From assembly GCA_013150955.1 (NCBI GenBank), contig JAADJD010000010.1, positions 18,205 through 82,204 of the forward strand: a DNA stretch of 64,000 nt, in the 5' to 3' direction. Below, in pieces: positions 25,354-34,109 of the stretch (within the stretch, counting starts at the first letter, position 1; the number at the start of each line of letters is the position of its first letter). The DNA is from Calditrichota bacterium. GTDB taxonomy: Bacteria; Calditrichota; Calditrichia; RBG-13-44-9; J042. The position numbers and the translations under genes are program-made. Under the pieces are notes generated by a model. It was given only the letters and a program-made list of their open reading frames with translations. It ran no database searches and was not told where the DNA came from.

Positions 25354-27624
25354 ATGGATCGTTCCAGAATACCTAAGTTTTACCAGTATTCGGTAGAAGA
25401 ACGTTTACGCATCCTGCTGGAGCGGGACATCATTACCAAAGAAGATTATCAGATGCTGGTGAATGGTCGGCAGATTTTGACCAACGAAGCGGCCGACAAG
25501 ATGGTGGAGAACGTCATTGGCGTGTTCAGTTTGCCCATGGGCCTGGGGCTGAATTTTCTGATTAATGGCAAGGACTACGTGGTGCCCATGGTGGTGGAGG
25601 AACCATCGATTATTGCGGCCGTGAGTTCAGCAGCGAAAATTGTTCGGGCTGCGGGTGGTTTTAAAAGCGAGAGCACGGAACCCATCCTGATTGGTCAGAT
25701 TCAGGTGGTCGATATTGAACACCCGTCGAAAGCGCAGCATGCCATCCTGCAAAATAAGGAGGAAATTTTAAATCTGGCCAACAGCCTGCATCCCAACATG
25801 GTGGCCCGGGGTGGCGGTGCTAAGGATCTGGAAGTGGTGATTCATCCCAATGCTTCTCACCGGGGGGATATGGTGGTGGTCCACCTGTTGGTGGACACCC
25901 GGGATGCCATGGGAGCCAATCTGGTAAACAGCATGTGCGAAGGAGTGGCCTCGCTGATCGAAAAGATCACCAATGGAAAGGTGTTTTTGCGTATTCTGTC
26001 CAACCTGTCGGATCGGTCCATGGTGCGCACGGAGGCGGTGATCCCGGTGAAGTTGCTGGAGGGGAAAGGATACTCCGGCGAGGAAGTGCGGGATGGCATC
26101 ATCCTGGCCAACGAATTTGCCGTGGTCGATCCCTATCGGGCTACCACGCATAATAAGGGGATCATGAACGGAATCGATGCGGTGGCGATTGCCACCGGTA
26201 ACGATTGGCGCGCCATCGAGGCAGCGGCGCATGCGTATGCCGCCCGGGGAAATGCCTATACGGCGCTGACCCGCTGGTACAAAAACGATCAGGGGGATCT
26301 GGTTGGCTATCTGGAGCTCCCGTTGAAAGTGGGCACCGTCGGTGGGCCGCTGCAATCCAATCCGGTGGTGCGCATCGCTCATCGCATTCTGGGGATTCAA
26401 TCCGCCAGGGAGTTGATGGAAGTGATGGGCGCGGTGGGATTGGCCCAGAATTTCGCCGCTCTACGGGCGCTCTCAACCGAGGGCATTCAACGGGGACACA
26501 TGAGTTTACACGCGCGAACGGTCGCCATGGCCGCAGGGGCTACGCCCGACATTTTTGATGAAGTCGTAGAACAGTTAATAGAAAGCGGCGAGATTAAAGT
26601 GTGGAAGGCCGAGGAAATTGTCAAAAAGATTCGATCCCGCAAGGAAAAGCCCCGGGTGCTGGTTACCGAAAAAGCCGAGAGTCCGCTGTCGTCCGGATTC
26701 GGGAAGGTGATTTTGCTGGGTGAACATGCCGTGGTGTACGGGAGTCACGCCCTGGCTGCACCCATTCCACTGGCCATTCAGGCAAAAGTGGAAGACAGCG
26801 ATGACGGAATTCACCTGATCATCCCCCGATGGGGAGTGGAAGAAAAACTCCACATGAATGTGGAACACAAGTATTCCATTTACCAGTCGCTGGATTTAAT
26901 TTTGAACGAACTGGGCCTGCGGGACAAGAATGTCCGAATTGAAGTTTTCCCACACATTCCCCGGGCTATGGGACTGGGAGGATCGGCTGCGCTGGCAGTG
27001 GCCATTATTCGGGCACTGGATCAGCATTTTGGATTAAACCTCAGCAACGAGGAGATCAACCGGCTGGCCTACGAGTCGGAAAAATTGGTGCATGGCACTC
27101 CTTCTGGAATTGATAACACCATGGCAACATACGGTAAGTTTATCCTCTTTCAGAAAGGGGATCCGCCCAAAATGGAAGAAATTCGAGTACCCAAACCCAT
27201 TCCCATTGTCATCGGTCTCAGCGGGGTGGAGAGCCTGACCGCCAAAATGGTGGCCAAGGTTCGAGAAGCCTGGGAGAAAAACCAGTCGCTGTACAACCGG
27301 ATTTTTCAGGAAATTAACGAGCTGGTCCTTCAGGCGGTGGAAGCGGTTCAACAATACGATCTGGAAAGACTGGGCGAATTGATGAATATTAATCAGGGAT
27401 TGCTGAATGCCCTGCAGGTATCCAGCTGGGAACTGGAAGAATTGATTGAGATTGCCCGCAATAATGGGGCCCTGGGGGCCAAGTTGACCGGTGGGGGCGG
27501 TGGCGGTGCCATGATTGCCCTCTGCCCGGATAACGCCGATGACGTGGCGGCTGCCATGCAACGGGCGGGATACAAAGCCATGGTAACCCAGATTGGAACA
27601 AAAGAAGGCGAGGACAATAAATGA
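25354..27624 (+). CDS. HMG-CoA reductase - mevalonate kinase fusion
   Basis: 756 residues carrying two enzymes. Residues 1 to about 430 are a class II HMG-CoA reductase: Glu83 in EEPSIIAA, Lys268 in THNKGIMNG, Asp284 in ATGNDWRAIE and His382 in RGHMSLHA match the catalytic set of the Pseudomonas mevalonii enzyme almost residue for residue. After a short charged linker (about 430-445), a full GHMP mevalonate kinase follows: FGKVILLGEHAVVYG, PRAMGLGGSAALAVA, HGTPSGIDNTMA and KLTGGGGGGAM. The frame runs without interruption, so the two steps HMG-CoA to mevalonate to mevalonate 5-phosphate are on one chain. It overlaps idi by 4 bp. Class II reductases vary in cofactor; which is used here cannot be read safely. 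Confidence 0.93.
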   Translation: MDRSRIPKFYQYSVEERLRILLERDIITKEDYQMLVNGRQILTNEAADKMVENVIGVFSLPMGLGLNFLINGKDYVVPMVVEEPSIIAAVSSAAKIVRAAGGFKSESTEPILIGQIQVVDIEHPSKAQHAILQNKEEILNLANSLHPNMVARGGGAKDLEVVIHPNASHRGDMVVVHLLVDTRDAMGANLVNSMCEGVASLIEKITNGKVFLRILSNLSDRSMVRTEAVIPVKLLEGKGYSGEEVRDGIILANEFAVVDPYRATTHNKGIMNGIDAVAIATGNDWRAIEAAAHAYAARGNAYTALTRWYKNDQGDLVGYLELPLKVGTVGGPLQSNPVVRIAHRILGIQSARELMEVMGAVGLAQNFAALRALSTEGIQRGHMSLHARTVAMAAGATPDIFDEVVEQLIESGEIKVWKAEEIVKKIRSRKEKPRVLVTEKAESPLSSGFGKVILLGEHAVVYGSHALAAPIPLAIQAKVEDSDDGIHLIIPRWGVEEKLHMNVEHKYSIYQSLDLILNELGLRDKNVRIEVFPHIPRAMGLGGSAALAVAIIRALDQHFGLNLSNEEINRLAYESEKLVHGTPSGIDNTMATYGKFILFQKGDPPKMEEIRVPKPIPIVIGLSGVESLTAKMVAKVREAWEKNQSLYNRIFQEINELVLQAVEAVQQYDLERLGELMNINQGLLNALQVSSWELEELIEIARNNGALGAKLTGGGGGGAMIALCPDNADDVAAAMQRAGYKAMVTQIGTKEGEDNK

Positions 27625-28181
27625 CCGATCACCCACGGGTATCTTTTGATAGCGAAGAACTTATCCTGGTGAATGAACATGACCAGGTTGTCGGGTATCT
27701 GGACAAGGCCAGTTGCCATCAGGGGCAAGGAATTTTGCATCGGGCATTCTCAATTTTCATTTTTAATGACAAAGGGCAGTTGTTGTTGCAGCAGCGCAGT
27801 GGCCAGAAGCCCCTCTGGCCACTGTTCTGGTCCAATAGCTGTTGTAGTCACCCGCGCAAGGGAGAAACCACCGAAGACGCCACCCAACGCCGTTTGCTGG
27901 AGGAGTTGGGATTTACCACGCCATTAACCTATCTTTACAAATTTATTTACCAGGCGCCGTTCGAGGACAAGGGGGCTGAACACGAGTTGTGCTATGTTTA
28001 TGTGGGAAAATATTCCGGCCCCGTGAAGGTGAATCCCAACGAAATTGCTGAGTGGAAATTTATGGATGTGGAAGAACTGGACCGGGACATGGCCGAACAT
28101 CCGGAACGCTATACCCCCTGGTTTAAAATGGAATGGGAACGGATTCGGAAAGAATTCTGGGACGTGGTGCAATCCCTTTAA
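27621..28181 (+). CDS. idi: Isopentenyl-diphosphate delta-isomerase, type I (Nudix)
   Basis: 186 residues. The active-site Cys lies in FWSNSCCSHPRKGE, and the Nudix-like helix RRLLEELGF and metal-binding region AFSIFIFNDKGQLLLQQR are clear. The second catalytic block, ENEVC in E. coli, reads AEHELCYVY here. It interconverts isopentenyl and dimethylallyl diphosphate using Mg2+/Mn2+. The ATG overlaps the stop of the fusion gene (ATGA), so idi is the last gene of the coupled operon. Type I isomerases are flavin-independent, unlike the type II often paired with bacterial mevalonate clusters. Confidence 0.92.
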   Translation: MTDHPRVSFDSEELILVNEHDQVVGYLDKASCHQGQGILHRAFSIFIFNDKGQLLLQQRSGQKPLWPLFWSNSCCSHPRKGETTEDATQRRLLEELGFTTPLTYLYKFIYQAPFEDKGAEHELCYVYVGKYSGPVKVNPNEIAEWKFMDVEELDRDMAEHPERYTPWFKMEWERIRKEFWDVVQSL

Positions 28182-28240
28182 ACCCGGATTTTGCATTCAC
28201 CCTGTGAATTCCATGAATTTACCACGAATGATAATATAAA
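28182..28240 (+). repeat. Family A repeat, left-half fragment
   Basis: Directly after the idi stop: a degraded left arm reading CCCGGATTTTGCATTC and then GAATTCCATGAATTTACCAC, ending where the full copy 4 begins. A matching fragment stands in front of a full copy at 61858-61920, so the fragment-plus-full-copy arrangement occurs twice. Confidence 0.6.
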
Positions 28241-28409
28241 CCCAGATTATGCATTAGAACCGCGAATTACACGAATTAACACTAATAAAAATAACAAAAT
28301 GCACTTGATTCTATCTGGATGAAAATGTTTCCCGGGAAATATTCGCTATTTAGTTGATATTATTTGAATTCATTCGTGTCATTCGCGGTTTAATGCATTA
28401 TTTGGGGTT
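28241..28409 (+). repeat. Family A repeat, copy 4
   Basis: A near-consensus forward copy from CCCAGATTATGCATTAGAAC to TTTAATGCATTATTTGGGG. It sits between the end of the mevalonate operon and the terminator of the convergent bioY gene. Confidence 0.85.
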
Positions 28410-28456
28410 AAACCAAAAGAGGTTCCTGTTGGGTTAAGAAATTGAAAAACAGAAAA

Positions 28457-28486
28457 CCGCCGCTGTCGGAAAAATCAAAGCGGCGG
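28457..28486 (-). terminator. Rho-independent terminator of bioY
   Basis: On the minus strand CCGCCGCT pairs with AGCGGCGG across a 14-nt loop and is followed by TTTTCTGTTTTTC. It lies 35 bp beyond the bioY stop. Confidence 0.8.
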
Positions 28487-28521
28487 TGTTTCTATAAGTT
28501 GGTGAGAAGACTTCGATGGTG

Positions 28522-29103
28522 TCAGGATTTCTGCCGGTGTAATATTTTCCATCCCGTTGGCAGCAGAAACGCCACCAGGGCAATCTTTAACAAATTGCCG
28601 GGAATAAAAGGTAGAAGTCCCAGATGGATGGCACTTTCCACACCGCTGAAGGTGGCCAGGTAGGCAACTCCAAACAGGAAGATAAACACATCCGCAATCA
28701 CCAGGGCCAGCAGGGTGGTGTCAATGCGTCGGTGCCAGCCTTTTTCGGCCAGAAATCCTGCAATGTACGCGGCCGGTACAAATCCAATGAGGTAACCCCC
28801 GGTGGGACCCAGCGCATAGGCCAATCCCGCTGCCCCATTTGCAAAAACCGGTAACCCCATCAGCCCTTCGGTTAAATAAGCAAGAACCGTTGCCGCTCCC
28901 ATTCGGCTACCATACAACATGCCAATTAATAGCACGGCAAACGTTTGTCCCGTAACGGGTACCGGCGTAAACGGAAGCCGGATGGCCAGTTGGGACATGA
29001 GTGCAATGAACAAACTTCCCCCGATGACCAGGGCCAGATTGTATACCCTGGCCTGAGTTCGTTCCGCTGGCCGAAAAACATCTGCGTACGTTTGAACGAC
29101 CAT
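28522..29103 (-). CDS. bioY: Biotin transporter S component
   Basis: 193 residues from the ATG at 29103, supported by GGAGG six bases upstream; the longer open frame to 29634 runs through the neighbouring gene. Six membrane helices and BioY hallmarks are present: LPFTPVPVTGQTFAVLLIG, then YLTEGLMGLPVF, GPTGGYLIGFV and PFIPGNLLKI. BioY binds biotin in the cytoplasmic membrane and works alone or with an ECF ATPase/T module, none of which is in the window. No biotin-synthesis genes or BirA-type operator are visible nearby. Confidence 0.92.
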   Translation of the reverse strand: MVVQTYADVFRPAERTQARVYNLALVIGGSLFIALMSQLAIRLPFTPVPVTGQTFAVLLIGMLYGSRMGAATVLAYLTEGLMGLPVFANGAAGLAYALGPTGGYLIGFVPAAYIAGFLAEKGWHRRIDTTLLALVIADVFIFLFGVAYLATFSGVESAIHLGLLPFIPGNLLKIALVAFLLPTGWKILHRQKS

Positions 29104-29270
29104 TCCCGTCCTCCAAATTAATCCCTTAAAATTTGAACTAAAAGATAAAAACAAAAGTGGTATTTTAAAACAGAAGAATGAAAAGAATGGGTCCACAAAA
29201 ATGGCGCGGCTTGCATCTGCTTCGCCAGAAGCGTATTTTCCATGGCAAAATAAGGAGAATGAGGAGAAAA

Positions 29271-29756
29271 ATGATGGTGATTCCAGCACAGGAAAAGGAA
29301 GCCATATTTGAAAAAATTCTGGCCCGGATTGAACAGGTGCTTCAGCTGCCCGTGTCGGTTGAAGAACGGTTACACCACGTCTGTGAGCTGCTGGCAGAGC
29401 AGGTTCCCTATTACCACTGGGTGGGATTTTATCTGGTGGATTCCCAATCGCCACGGGAACTGGTACTGGGGCCTTTTGTGGGAGAGCCGACGGAACACAC
29501 CCGCATCCCGTTTGGGCGGGGAATTTGCGGGCAGGCGGCAGAACGCGGGGAAACGTTTGTGGTGCAGGACGTGAGCCAGGAAACCAATTACCTGTCCTGC
29601 AGTGTGCATGTCCGCTCGGAAATTGTGGTGCCAATTTTTAAGGAAGGCAAAATCGTGGGCGGGCTGGATATCGATTCTCATGATCTGGAACCGTTCAGCA
29701 AGGAGGACCAGATTTACCTGGAAAAGATCTGCGACAGGATCAGCCAGATTCTGTAG
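29271..29756 (+). CDS. GAF-domain protein, free methionine-(R)-sulfoxide reductase-like
   Basis: 161 residues from an ATG at 29271 (GAGGAG site); the frame extends upstream without a better start. A single GAF domain with family motifs: VGFYLV, LGPFVGE, RIPFGRGICGQAA, VVQDVS, SEIVVPI and GGLDIDS. Of the three conserved cysteines of fRMsr (E. coli 84, 94, 118), two are present as Cys86 and Cys110; the first is Thr77. The remaining pair is the catalytic/resolving set as I understand the family, so activity is plausible. It would repair free oxidised methionine with thioredoxin. It diverges from bioY. Confidence 0.8.
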   Translation: MMVIPAQEKEAIFEKILARIEQVLQLPVSVEERLHHVCELLAEQVPYYHWVGFYLVDSQSPRELVLGPFVGEPTEHTRIPFGRGICGQAAERGETFVVQDVSQETNYLSCSVHVRSEIVVPIFKEGKIVGGLDIDSHDLEPFSKEDQIYLEKICDRISQIL

Positions 29757-29831
29757 ATTGGGAAGAAACGTCAGGGCTATGGAAGGGAACTTTGAGGTGA
29801 CGGATCCAACACAATGACCGGGAATTTTTAA

Positions 29832-29990
29832 TCCAAATAATGCATGAAACCGCAAATCACCCTGATGAATCCGAAAGATATCAACAAAATAGCCAATAAG
29901 ACCCGGATCCCATTTTCATGTAGATATCATCACATGGATCTTGTTCATGTTAATTCGTGTAATTCGGTGGCGAGTGCATCATCTGAATTT
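29832..29990 (-). repeat. Family A repeat, copy 5
   Basis: Reverse copy starting CCAAATAATGCATGAAACCG. The end is degraded (GTGCATCATCTGAATTTA). Only about 7 bp separate it from copy 6, so the two are in tandem, same orientation. Confidence 0.8.
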
Positions 29991-29997
29991 AAATAAA

Positions 29998-30162
29998 CCC
30001 AGATAATGCATTAAACCGCGAATCACGCGAATGAACACAAAAAATATCAATAAGATCACGAATAAACCTCGAAGCGAATTTTCATACAGATCTAAATCAA
30101 TGGATTTTGTTGTTTTTATTTGTGTTAATTCGTGCAATTCGTGGTTTAAAGCATAATTTGGT
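29998..30162 (-). repeat. Family A repeat, copy 6
   Basis: Reverse copy from CCCAGATAATGCATTAAACC to GGTTTAAAGCATAATTTGG, immediately following copy 5. Together they fill the 500-bp gap between the GAF gene and the coiled-coil gene. Confidence 0.85.
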
Positions 30163-30266
30163 ATAAACAGCAAGTTGGATTAGAGGTTACCGAACGGGAA
30201 GCCGATTATTGATTTTAAAATGCGGGATTCGTATTTTGTTAAAAAAGAAATCCATAGGTGAAGTCA

Positions 30267-30689
30267 ATGCCAGTGGTTACAGTGGGAAAAACCTTACGGG
30301 CCAAACTCGGGGAAAAGGGAGTGGAAGAGCTTGTGGAATTGCTTAATCAGGCTCAAAATGATCAGAAAGCAAATATTTTGCAGATCGTCGAGGAGAAATT
30401 TGAACGCCGCCTGTCCAGTGAACTGAGCCAGTTGAAAACGGAATTAATCGAACGCATGGAAGCCATTCGCACACAAACGCTTCAACGCGATGAGGAAATT
30501 CGTTCAGACTTACTCCGCAGAATGGAAGAGATACGCACAGAGTTAATCCAGAGAATTGAAGTAGCAAAAACGGAACTGATTCAACGAATGGAAGCCCAGC
30601 GAACGGAGCTCATCAAATGGATGTTTATTTTCTGGATTGGGCAAATGGGATTCATCCTGGGAATTCTGTTCACCTTCTTTAAACGATAG
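30267..30689 (+). CDS. Hendecad coiled-coil protein with C-terminal membrane helix
   Basis: 140 residues from the ATG at 30267 (AGGTGA upstream; a GTG three codons earlier is possible). After an N-terminal segment (KTLRAKLGEKGVEELVELL), residues about 60-120 consist of successive 11-residue units: TELIERMEAIR, TQTLQRDEEIR, SDLLRRMEEIR, TELIQRIEVAK, TELIQRMEAQR. The sixth, TELIKWMFIFW, runs into a single membrane helix (WMFIFWIGQMGFILGILFTF). An 11-residue period predicts a right-handed or nearly straight coiled coil that projects into the cytoplasm. The family resembles short DUF1640-like coiled-coil anchors; no function can be assigned. It converges with sodA. Confidence 0.7.
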   Translation: MPVVTVGKTLRAKLGEKGVEELVELLNQAQNDQKANILQIVEEKFERRLSSELSQLKTELIERMEAIRTQTLQRDEEIRSDLLRRMEEIRTELIQRIEVAKTELIQRMEAQRTELIKWMFIFWIGQMGFILGILFTFFKR

Positions 30690-30701
30690 GTTAAGAAAAA
30701 A

Positions 30702-30724
30702 CGCCCGGATGTTGTATCCGGGCG
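30702..30724 (-). terminator. Terminator of sodA, possibly bidirectional
   Basis: CGCCCGGAT and ATCCGGGCG form a 9-bp stem with a GTTGT loop. On the minus strand it is followed by a T6 run, on the plus strand by a mixed sequence, so it mainly ends the sodA transcript, 15 bp past the stop. Confidence 0.8.
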
Positions 30725-30738
30725 CCGCTGCAATGACC

Positions 30739-31353
30739 TTATCCTTTCAACTTCTGATACCGTTCGGCTACGGCCTTCCAGTTCACCACATTCCACCAGT
30801 TCTCAATGTATTCCGGACGACGGTTCTGATATTTTAAATAATAGGCATGTTCCCACACATCCAATCCCATGATCGGTTTGTGTCCCTGCATCACCGGATT
30901 GTCCTGGTTTAATGTGCTGTAAACCTGCAATTTCCCGGCATCGTCAAACACCAGCCATGCCCAGCCGCTACCAAAATGATTGGCCGCCACATTGGAGAAT
31001 GTTTCCTTAAATTGATCGAAACTACCAAACGTGGCGCTCAAAGCATCGGCCAGCTCCCCGGTCGGTGTGCCGCCGCCGTTGGGCGACATGATGGTCCAGA
31101 AAATGGAATGATTCAGGTGCCCACCCCCGTTGTTGCGAACAGCGGTGCGAATCTCTTCCGGGATGCGGTTCAAATCCGCCAGCAATTCCTCCAGCGGTTT
31201 TCCCTGCAGTTCGGGGAATTTCTCCAGAGCCGCGTTCAATTTCGTAACGTATCCACCATGGTGTTTTTGGTGGTGGATGGTCATCGTCTGCTCATCTATA
31301 TAAGGCTCCAGAGCGTTGTATGCATACGGCAATTCCGGTAATGTATATGCCAT
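30739..31353 (-). CDS. sodA: Superoxide dismutase, Mn-type
   Basis: 204 residues with the complete Fe/Mn fold. Metal ligands are His27 (TIHHQKHH region), His in [11 protein letters not shown], and Asp/His in [18 protein letters not shown]. The Gly-Gly before HLNH and Gln in STLNQDNPV are the usual pointers to manganese rather than iron. Without a signal peptide it acts in the cytoplasm, converting superoxide to H2O2 and O2. It lies divergently beside a thiol peroxidase gene, and both would serve oxidative-stress defence. Confidence 0.94.
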   Translation of the reverse strand: MAYTLPELPYAYNALEPYIDEQTMTIHHQKHHGGYVTKLNAALEKFPELQGKPLEELLADLNRIPEEIRTAVRNNGGGHLNHSIFWTIMSPNGGGTPTGELADALSATFGSFDQFKETFSNVAANHFGSGWAWLVFDDAGKLQVYSTLNQDNPVMQGHKPIMGLDVWEHAYYLKYQNRRPEYIENWWNVVNWKAVAERYQKLKG

Positions 31354-31546
31354 GATGCGTCCTCCTCTTTATTGGTTTATTGAAACGGATATTCAATATT
31401 ACAGTGCCGGTATGGGCAAAGCAAGGGAAATAAAATGCCTACTTTTGACTCCGAAATGTGTTTGCTGAAATTGGGATATTGCTGTGATTTTGTTGTGATT
31501 CGCCTTAAATTTAGGGAACGAATGGTCAACGAAAACAACGGAGGTC

Positions 31547-32062
31547 ATGATGTCCAATTATAAACAGGTCACACTAAAAGGCAATCCGGTCACCCTGGTT
31601 GGGCAGGAGCTGAAGGTGGGAGACGCTGCACCGCCCTTTCAGGCCGTGGCTCAGGATCTGTCCCTGGTTGAGTATAAGACGTTTTCGGATCGCGTAACGA
31701 TCCTTTCTGCGGTTCCATCGCTGGATACAGCCGTTTGCGATCGGGAGACCCGCACGTTTAATCAGGAGGCTGCCCGGCTGTCTTCAGACATCGAAATTGT
31801 TACCATCAGTATGGACCTGCCATTTGCCCAGAAGCGATGGTGTGGTGCGGCGGGAATTGATAAGGTGAAGGTCATTTCTGACCATCGGGATGCGGCGTTT
31901 GGTAATGCGTACGGGGTGTTGATTAAAGAATTGCGTCTGCTGGCACGGGCGGTGTTTGTGGTGGACAAACAGGGGATTATCAGCTATATTGAGGTCGTTC
32001 CCGAAATTGCAGAGGAACCCAACTACCAGGCCATCCTGGAAACGGCACAATCGCTGGTATAG
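31547..32062 (+). CDS. tpx: Thiol peroxidase (Tpx, atypical 2-Cys peroxiredoxin)
   Basis: 171 residues. The peroxidatic Cys64 lies in VPSLDTAVCDRET, the Tpx signature, and the resolving Cys99 in QKRWCGAAG; the 35-residue spacing fits the atypical 2-Cys mechanism with an intramolecular disulfide. It reduces alkyl hydroperoxides with thioredoxin. GGAGG precedes two adjacent ATG codons (31547 and 31550), and either may start the protein. It diverges from sodA over 193 bp. Confidence 0.93.
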   Translation: MMSNYKQVTLKGNPVTLVGQELKVGDAAPPFQAVAQDLSLVEYKTFSDRVTILSAVPSLDTAVCDRETRTFNQEAARLSSDIEIVTISMDLPFAQKRWCGAAGIDKVKVISDHRDAAFGNAYGVLIKELRLLARAVFVVDKQGIISYIEVVPEIAEEPNYQAILETAQSLV

Positions 32063-32070
32063 GCCAATCC

Positions 32071-32104
32071 CGCGGAGCGGCATCCTCCGGGCCGTTCCGC
32101 GTTT
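32071..32104 (+). terminator. Probable terminator after tpx
   Basis: CGCGGAGCGGC (32071-32081) pairs with GCCGTTCCGCG (32091-32101), 11 bp with one G-U pair, then only three T. The stem is strong but the T tract is short. From here to 32321 I see no further feature. Confidence 0.55.
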
Positions 32105-32321
32105 CACTACGAGCGCTGAGAAAATCCGTTTATCCCTCATACTTTTCAGAACAATGCCGCTATGTTTTAGATGTTGCCCGTCCAGAAGCATCCTTTGATG
32201 GGATTGTTGGGGGAAGGCCCTGGAGCATTGAAACACAGAAATACCGGGTGGCAGAGGTAGCGGAGTCTGGCATGGATTTTCCGTTTGCTTTGAAGCCACC
32301 AATTCCGGTTGTAACAATAAT

Positions 32322-32487
32322 CCCAGATTATGCATTAGCCTACGAATTACACGAATTAACACAAATAAAATTAATAAAATCCATTGGATGAAATCTGGAT
32401 AAAGATTTGTTCCGGGGTTTGTCCGCGATTTTGTGGATACTTTTTGTTTTATTCGTGTGATTCGTGGCTTAATGCATTATTTGGGAT
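32322..32487 (+). repeat. Family A repeat, copy 7
   Basis: A forward copy starting CCCAGATTATGCATTAGCCT and ending GGCTTAATGCATTATTTGGG. Between it and the SDR start, 32488-32661 shows no other motif. Confidence 0.87.
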
Positions 32488-32661
32488 GAACGCGAGAACA
32501 GGCCCGTCAGGAATGCGGGTATCCTGAAGCAAGCCATTGCGTATCGAAGCGCAACAATCGTCCCGGAGATCCCTGCTATCCTTTGCAATAGAACATAAAA
32601 AAGTGTTTCCTTTTGTCGAGAAATCTTATAATATTTGAAAGCTAAAAGGAAGGATGGGAGC

Positions 32662-33381
32662 ATGCTGGATAAGCCCGTCATACTGGTTACCGGAGCCAGC
32701 CGCGGAATTGGTAAGGCCATCGCCTTACGATTTGCCCAGGCGGGATTTGCCTGTGCTTTGACGGCGCGTAACGCGGCGAAACTGCAGGAGACGGCTCAAC
32801 AGGTCACGGAGGCTGGAGCTCCCCAAACCCTGGTCATTCCCGCAGATTTAACCCGTGATGCCGATATTGATCGCCTGGCAAGAACCGTGCTGGAACAATG
32901 GGGAAAGGTTGATGTGCTGGTAAATAATGCCGGTGTGCTGTTCCTCAAACCGTTTACAGAGCTGTCCATTGAAGAGTTCGACCAGATGATGGCCGTGAAC
33001 ATGCGCGCGGTGTTTTTGCTCACTCAAAAAATCGTTCCCGGCATGATCTCCCGAAGAACCGGAACCATCATCAATATCGCATCTCTTGCGGGGAAGAATG
33101 GATTTAAAAACGGTACTGGTTATGGCGCCACAAAGTGGGCACTGCGTGGGTGGGCCAGTTCTCTGATGCTGGAATTGCGGGAGTACGATGTTCGTGTGAT
33201 CACCATTTTCCCGGGATCCGTCAATACCGATATGGCCGGTCAGCTGCCATCGGCGCCGTTACCGGAAACCCGTTTGCAACCGGAAGATGTGGCCCATGCG
33301 GCTTTTCAGGCCTATGTATTGCCACAACGCGCCATGATGAGCGAAATAGATTTGCGACCCAGCAATCCCAAAAAAGGTTAG
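32662..33381 (+). CDS. Short-chain dehydrogenase/reductase (SDR)
   Basis: 239 residues from the ATG at 32662 (GGGAG upstream). Classical SDR layout: NAD(P)-binding TGASRGIGKAI, the NNAG motif in VLVNNAGVLFL, catalytic Ser in INIASLAG, Tyr and Lys in GYGATKWAL. TARNAAKL after beta-2, with Arg rather than Asp at the strand end, suggests NADP preference. The sequence resembles 3-oxoacyl-ACP reductase-like enzymes but the substrate is not predictable. The next gene, nuoB, starts 9 nt after its stop, so they are cotranscribed. Confidence 0.88.
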   Translation: MLDKPVILVTGASRGIGKAIALRFAQAGFACALTARNAAKLQETAQQVTEAGAPQTLVIPADLTRDADIDRLARTVLEQWGKVDVLVNNAGVLFLKPFTELSIEEFDQMMAVNMRAVFLLTQKIVPGMISRRTGTIINIASLAGKNGFKNGTGYGATKWALRGWASSLMLELREYDVRVITIFPGSVNTDMAGQLPSAPLPETRLQPEDVAHAAFQAYVLPQRAMMSEIDLRPSNPKKG

Positions 33382-33390
33382 GAGGCACAC

Positions 33391-33936
33391 ATGTCCGAAG
33401 TTTTGGGTGGAAAAAGTTTTATTACCACACGTGTCGATAAATTAGTAAACTGGGCCCGTAAAAATTCCCTCTGGCCCATGCCTTTTGGAACCGCCTGCTG
33501 TGCGATTGAGCTGATGGCGACCCTGGCATCGCGATTTGATCTGGCGCGATTTGGTGCCGAAGCCATCCGATTCACGCCCAGGCAATGCGATCTTATGATC
33601 GTTGCCGGACGGGTGGCCATTAAGGAATTGCCCATTTTGAAGCGCATCTGGGATCAAATGCCGGAGCCCAAATGGTGTATCTCCATGGGTGCCTGCGCCA
33701 GTTCCGGTGGCATCTTCGATACCTACACGCTGGTTCAGGGAATCGATCGCTTCATTCCGGTGGATGTTTACATTCCCGGCTGCCCGCCGCGTCCAGAAGC
33801 GGTGATCGATGCCGTGATGAAAATCCAGAAATTGGTGGAAAACGACACCTGGCGCAATTATAAACAGGAACTGATCGAGAAGCGCCGACAGGGCCAGTTG
33901 TATGCCGGGCCCAATTTACCCTGGGCACCCAAATAA
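33391..33936 (+). CDS. nuoB: NADH-quinone oxidoreductase subunit B (stand-alone nuoB)
   Basis: 181 residues. The four ligands of cluster N2 are at Cys36, Cys37, Cys102 and Cys131, spaced exactly as in E. coli NuoB (63, 64, 129, 158), in the motifs [19 protein letters not shown] and IPGCPPRP. NuoB passes electrons to quinone in complex I. No other nuo gene is near: upstream is an SDR, downstream a terminator. Such isolation occurs in some genomes where the remaining subunits lie elsewhere; a separate oxidoreductase using a NuoB-like protein is also possible. Confidence 0.92.
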   Translation: MSEVLGGKSFITTRVDKLVNWARKNSLWPMPFGTACCAIELMATLASRFDLARFGAEAIRFTPRQCDLMIVAGRVAIKELPILKRIWDQMPEPKWCISMGACASSGGIFDTYTLVQGIDRFIPVDVYIPGCPPRPEAVIDAVMKIQKLVENDTWRNYKQELIEKRRQGQLYAGPNLPWAPK

Positions 33937-33974
33937 GGGGGAAGCCCACCGGACGGTTTGTCGATGTTCGAAAG

Positions 33975-34004
33975 ACCCATGCAGCCCGCTTCGCATGGGT
34001 TTTT
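33975..34004 (+). terminator. Rho-independent terminator after nuoB
   Basis: ACCCATGC (33975-33982) pairs with GCATGGGT (33993-34000), followed by TTTTCTTT. It lies 39 bp past the nuoB stop. Confidence 0.82.
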
Positions 34005-34109
34005 CTTTAGTAAAAAATCACCGTCCATTCTGGAACGGTTTATCCGACCGGCCGGGTTGTCGAAAATGGCAAAACGGCCAGTTGAAAAAGCGAATCGATT
34101 GGAGGTCGT

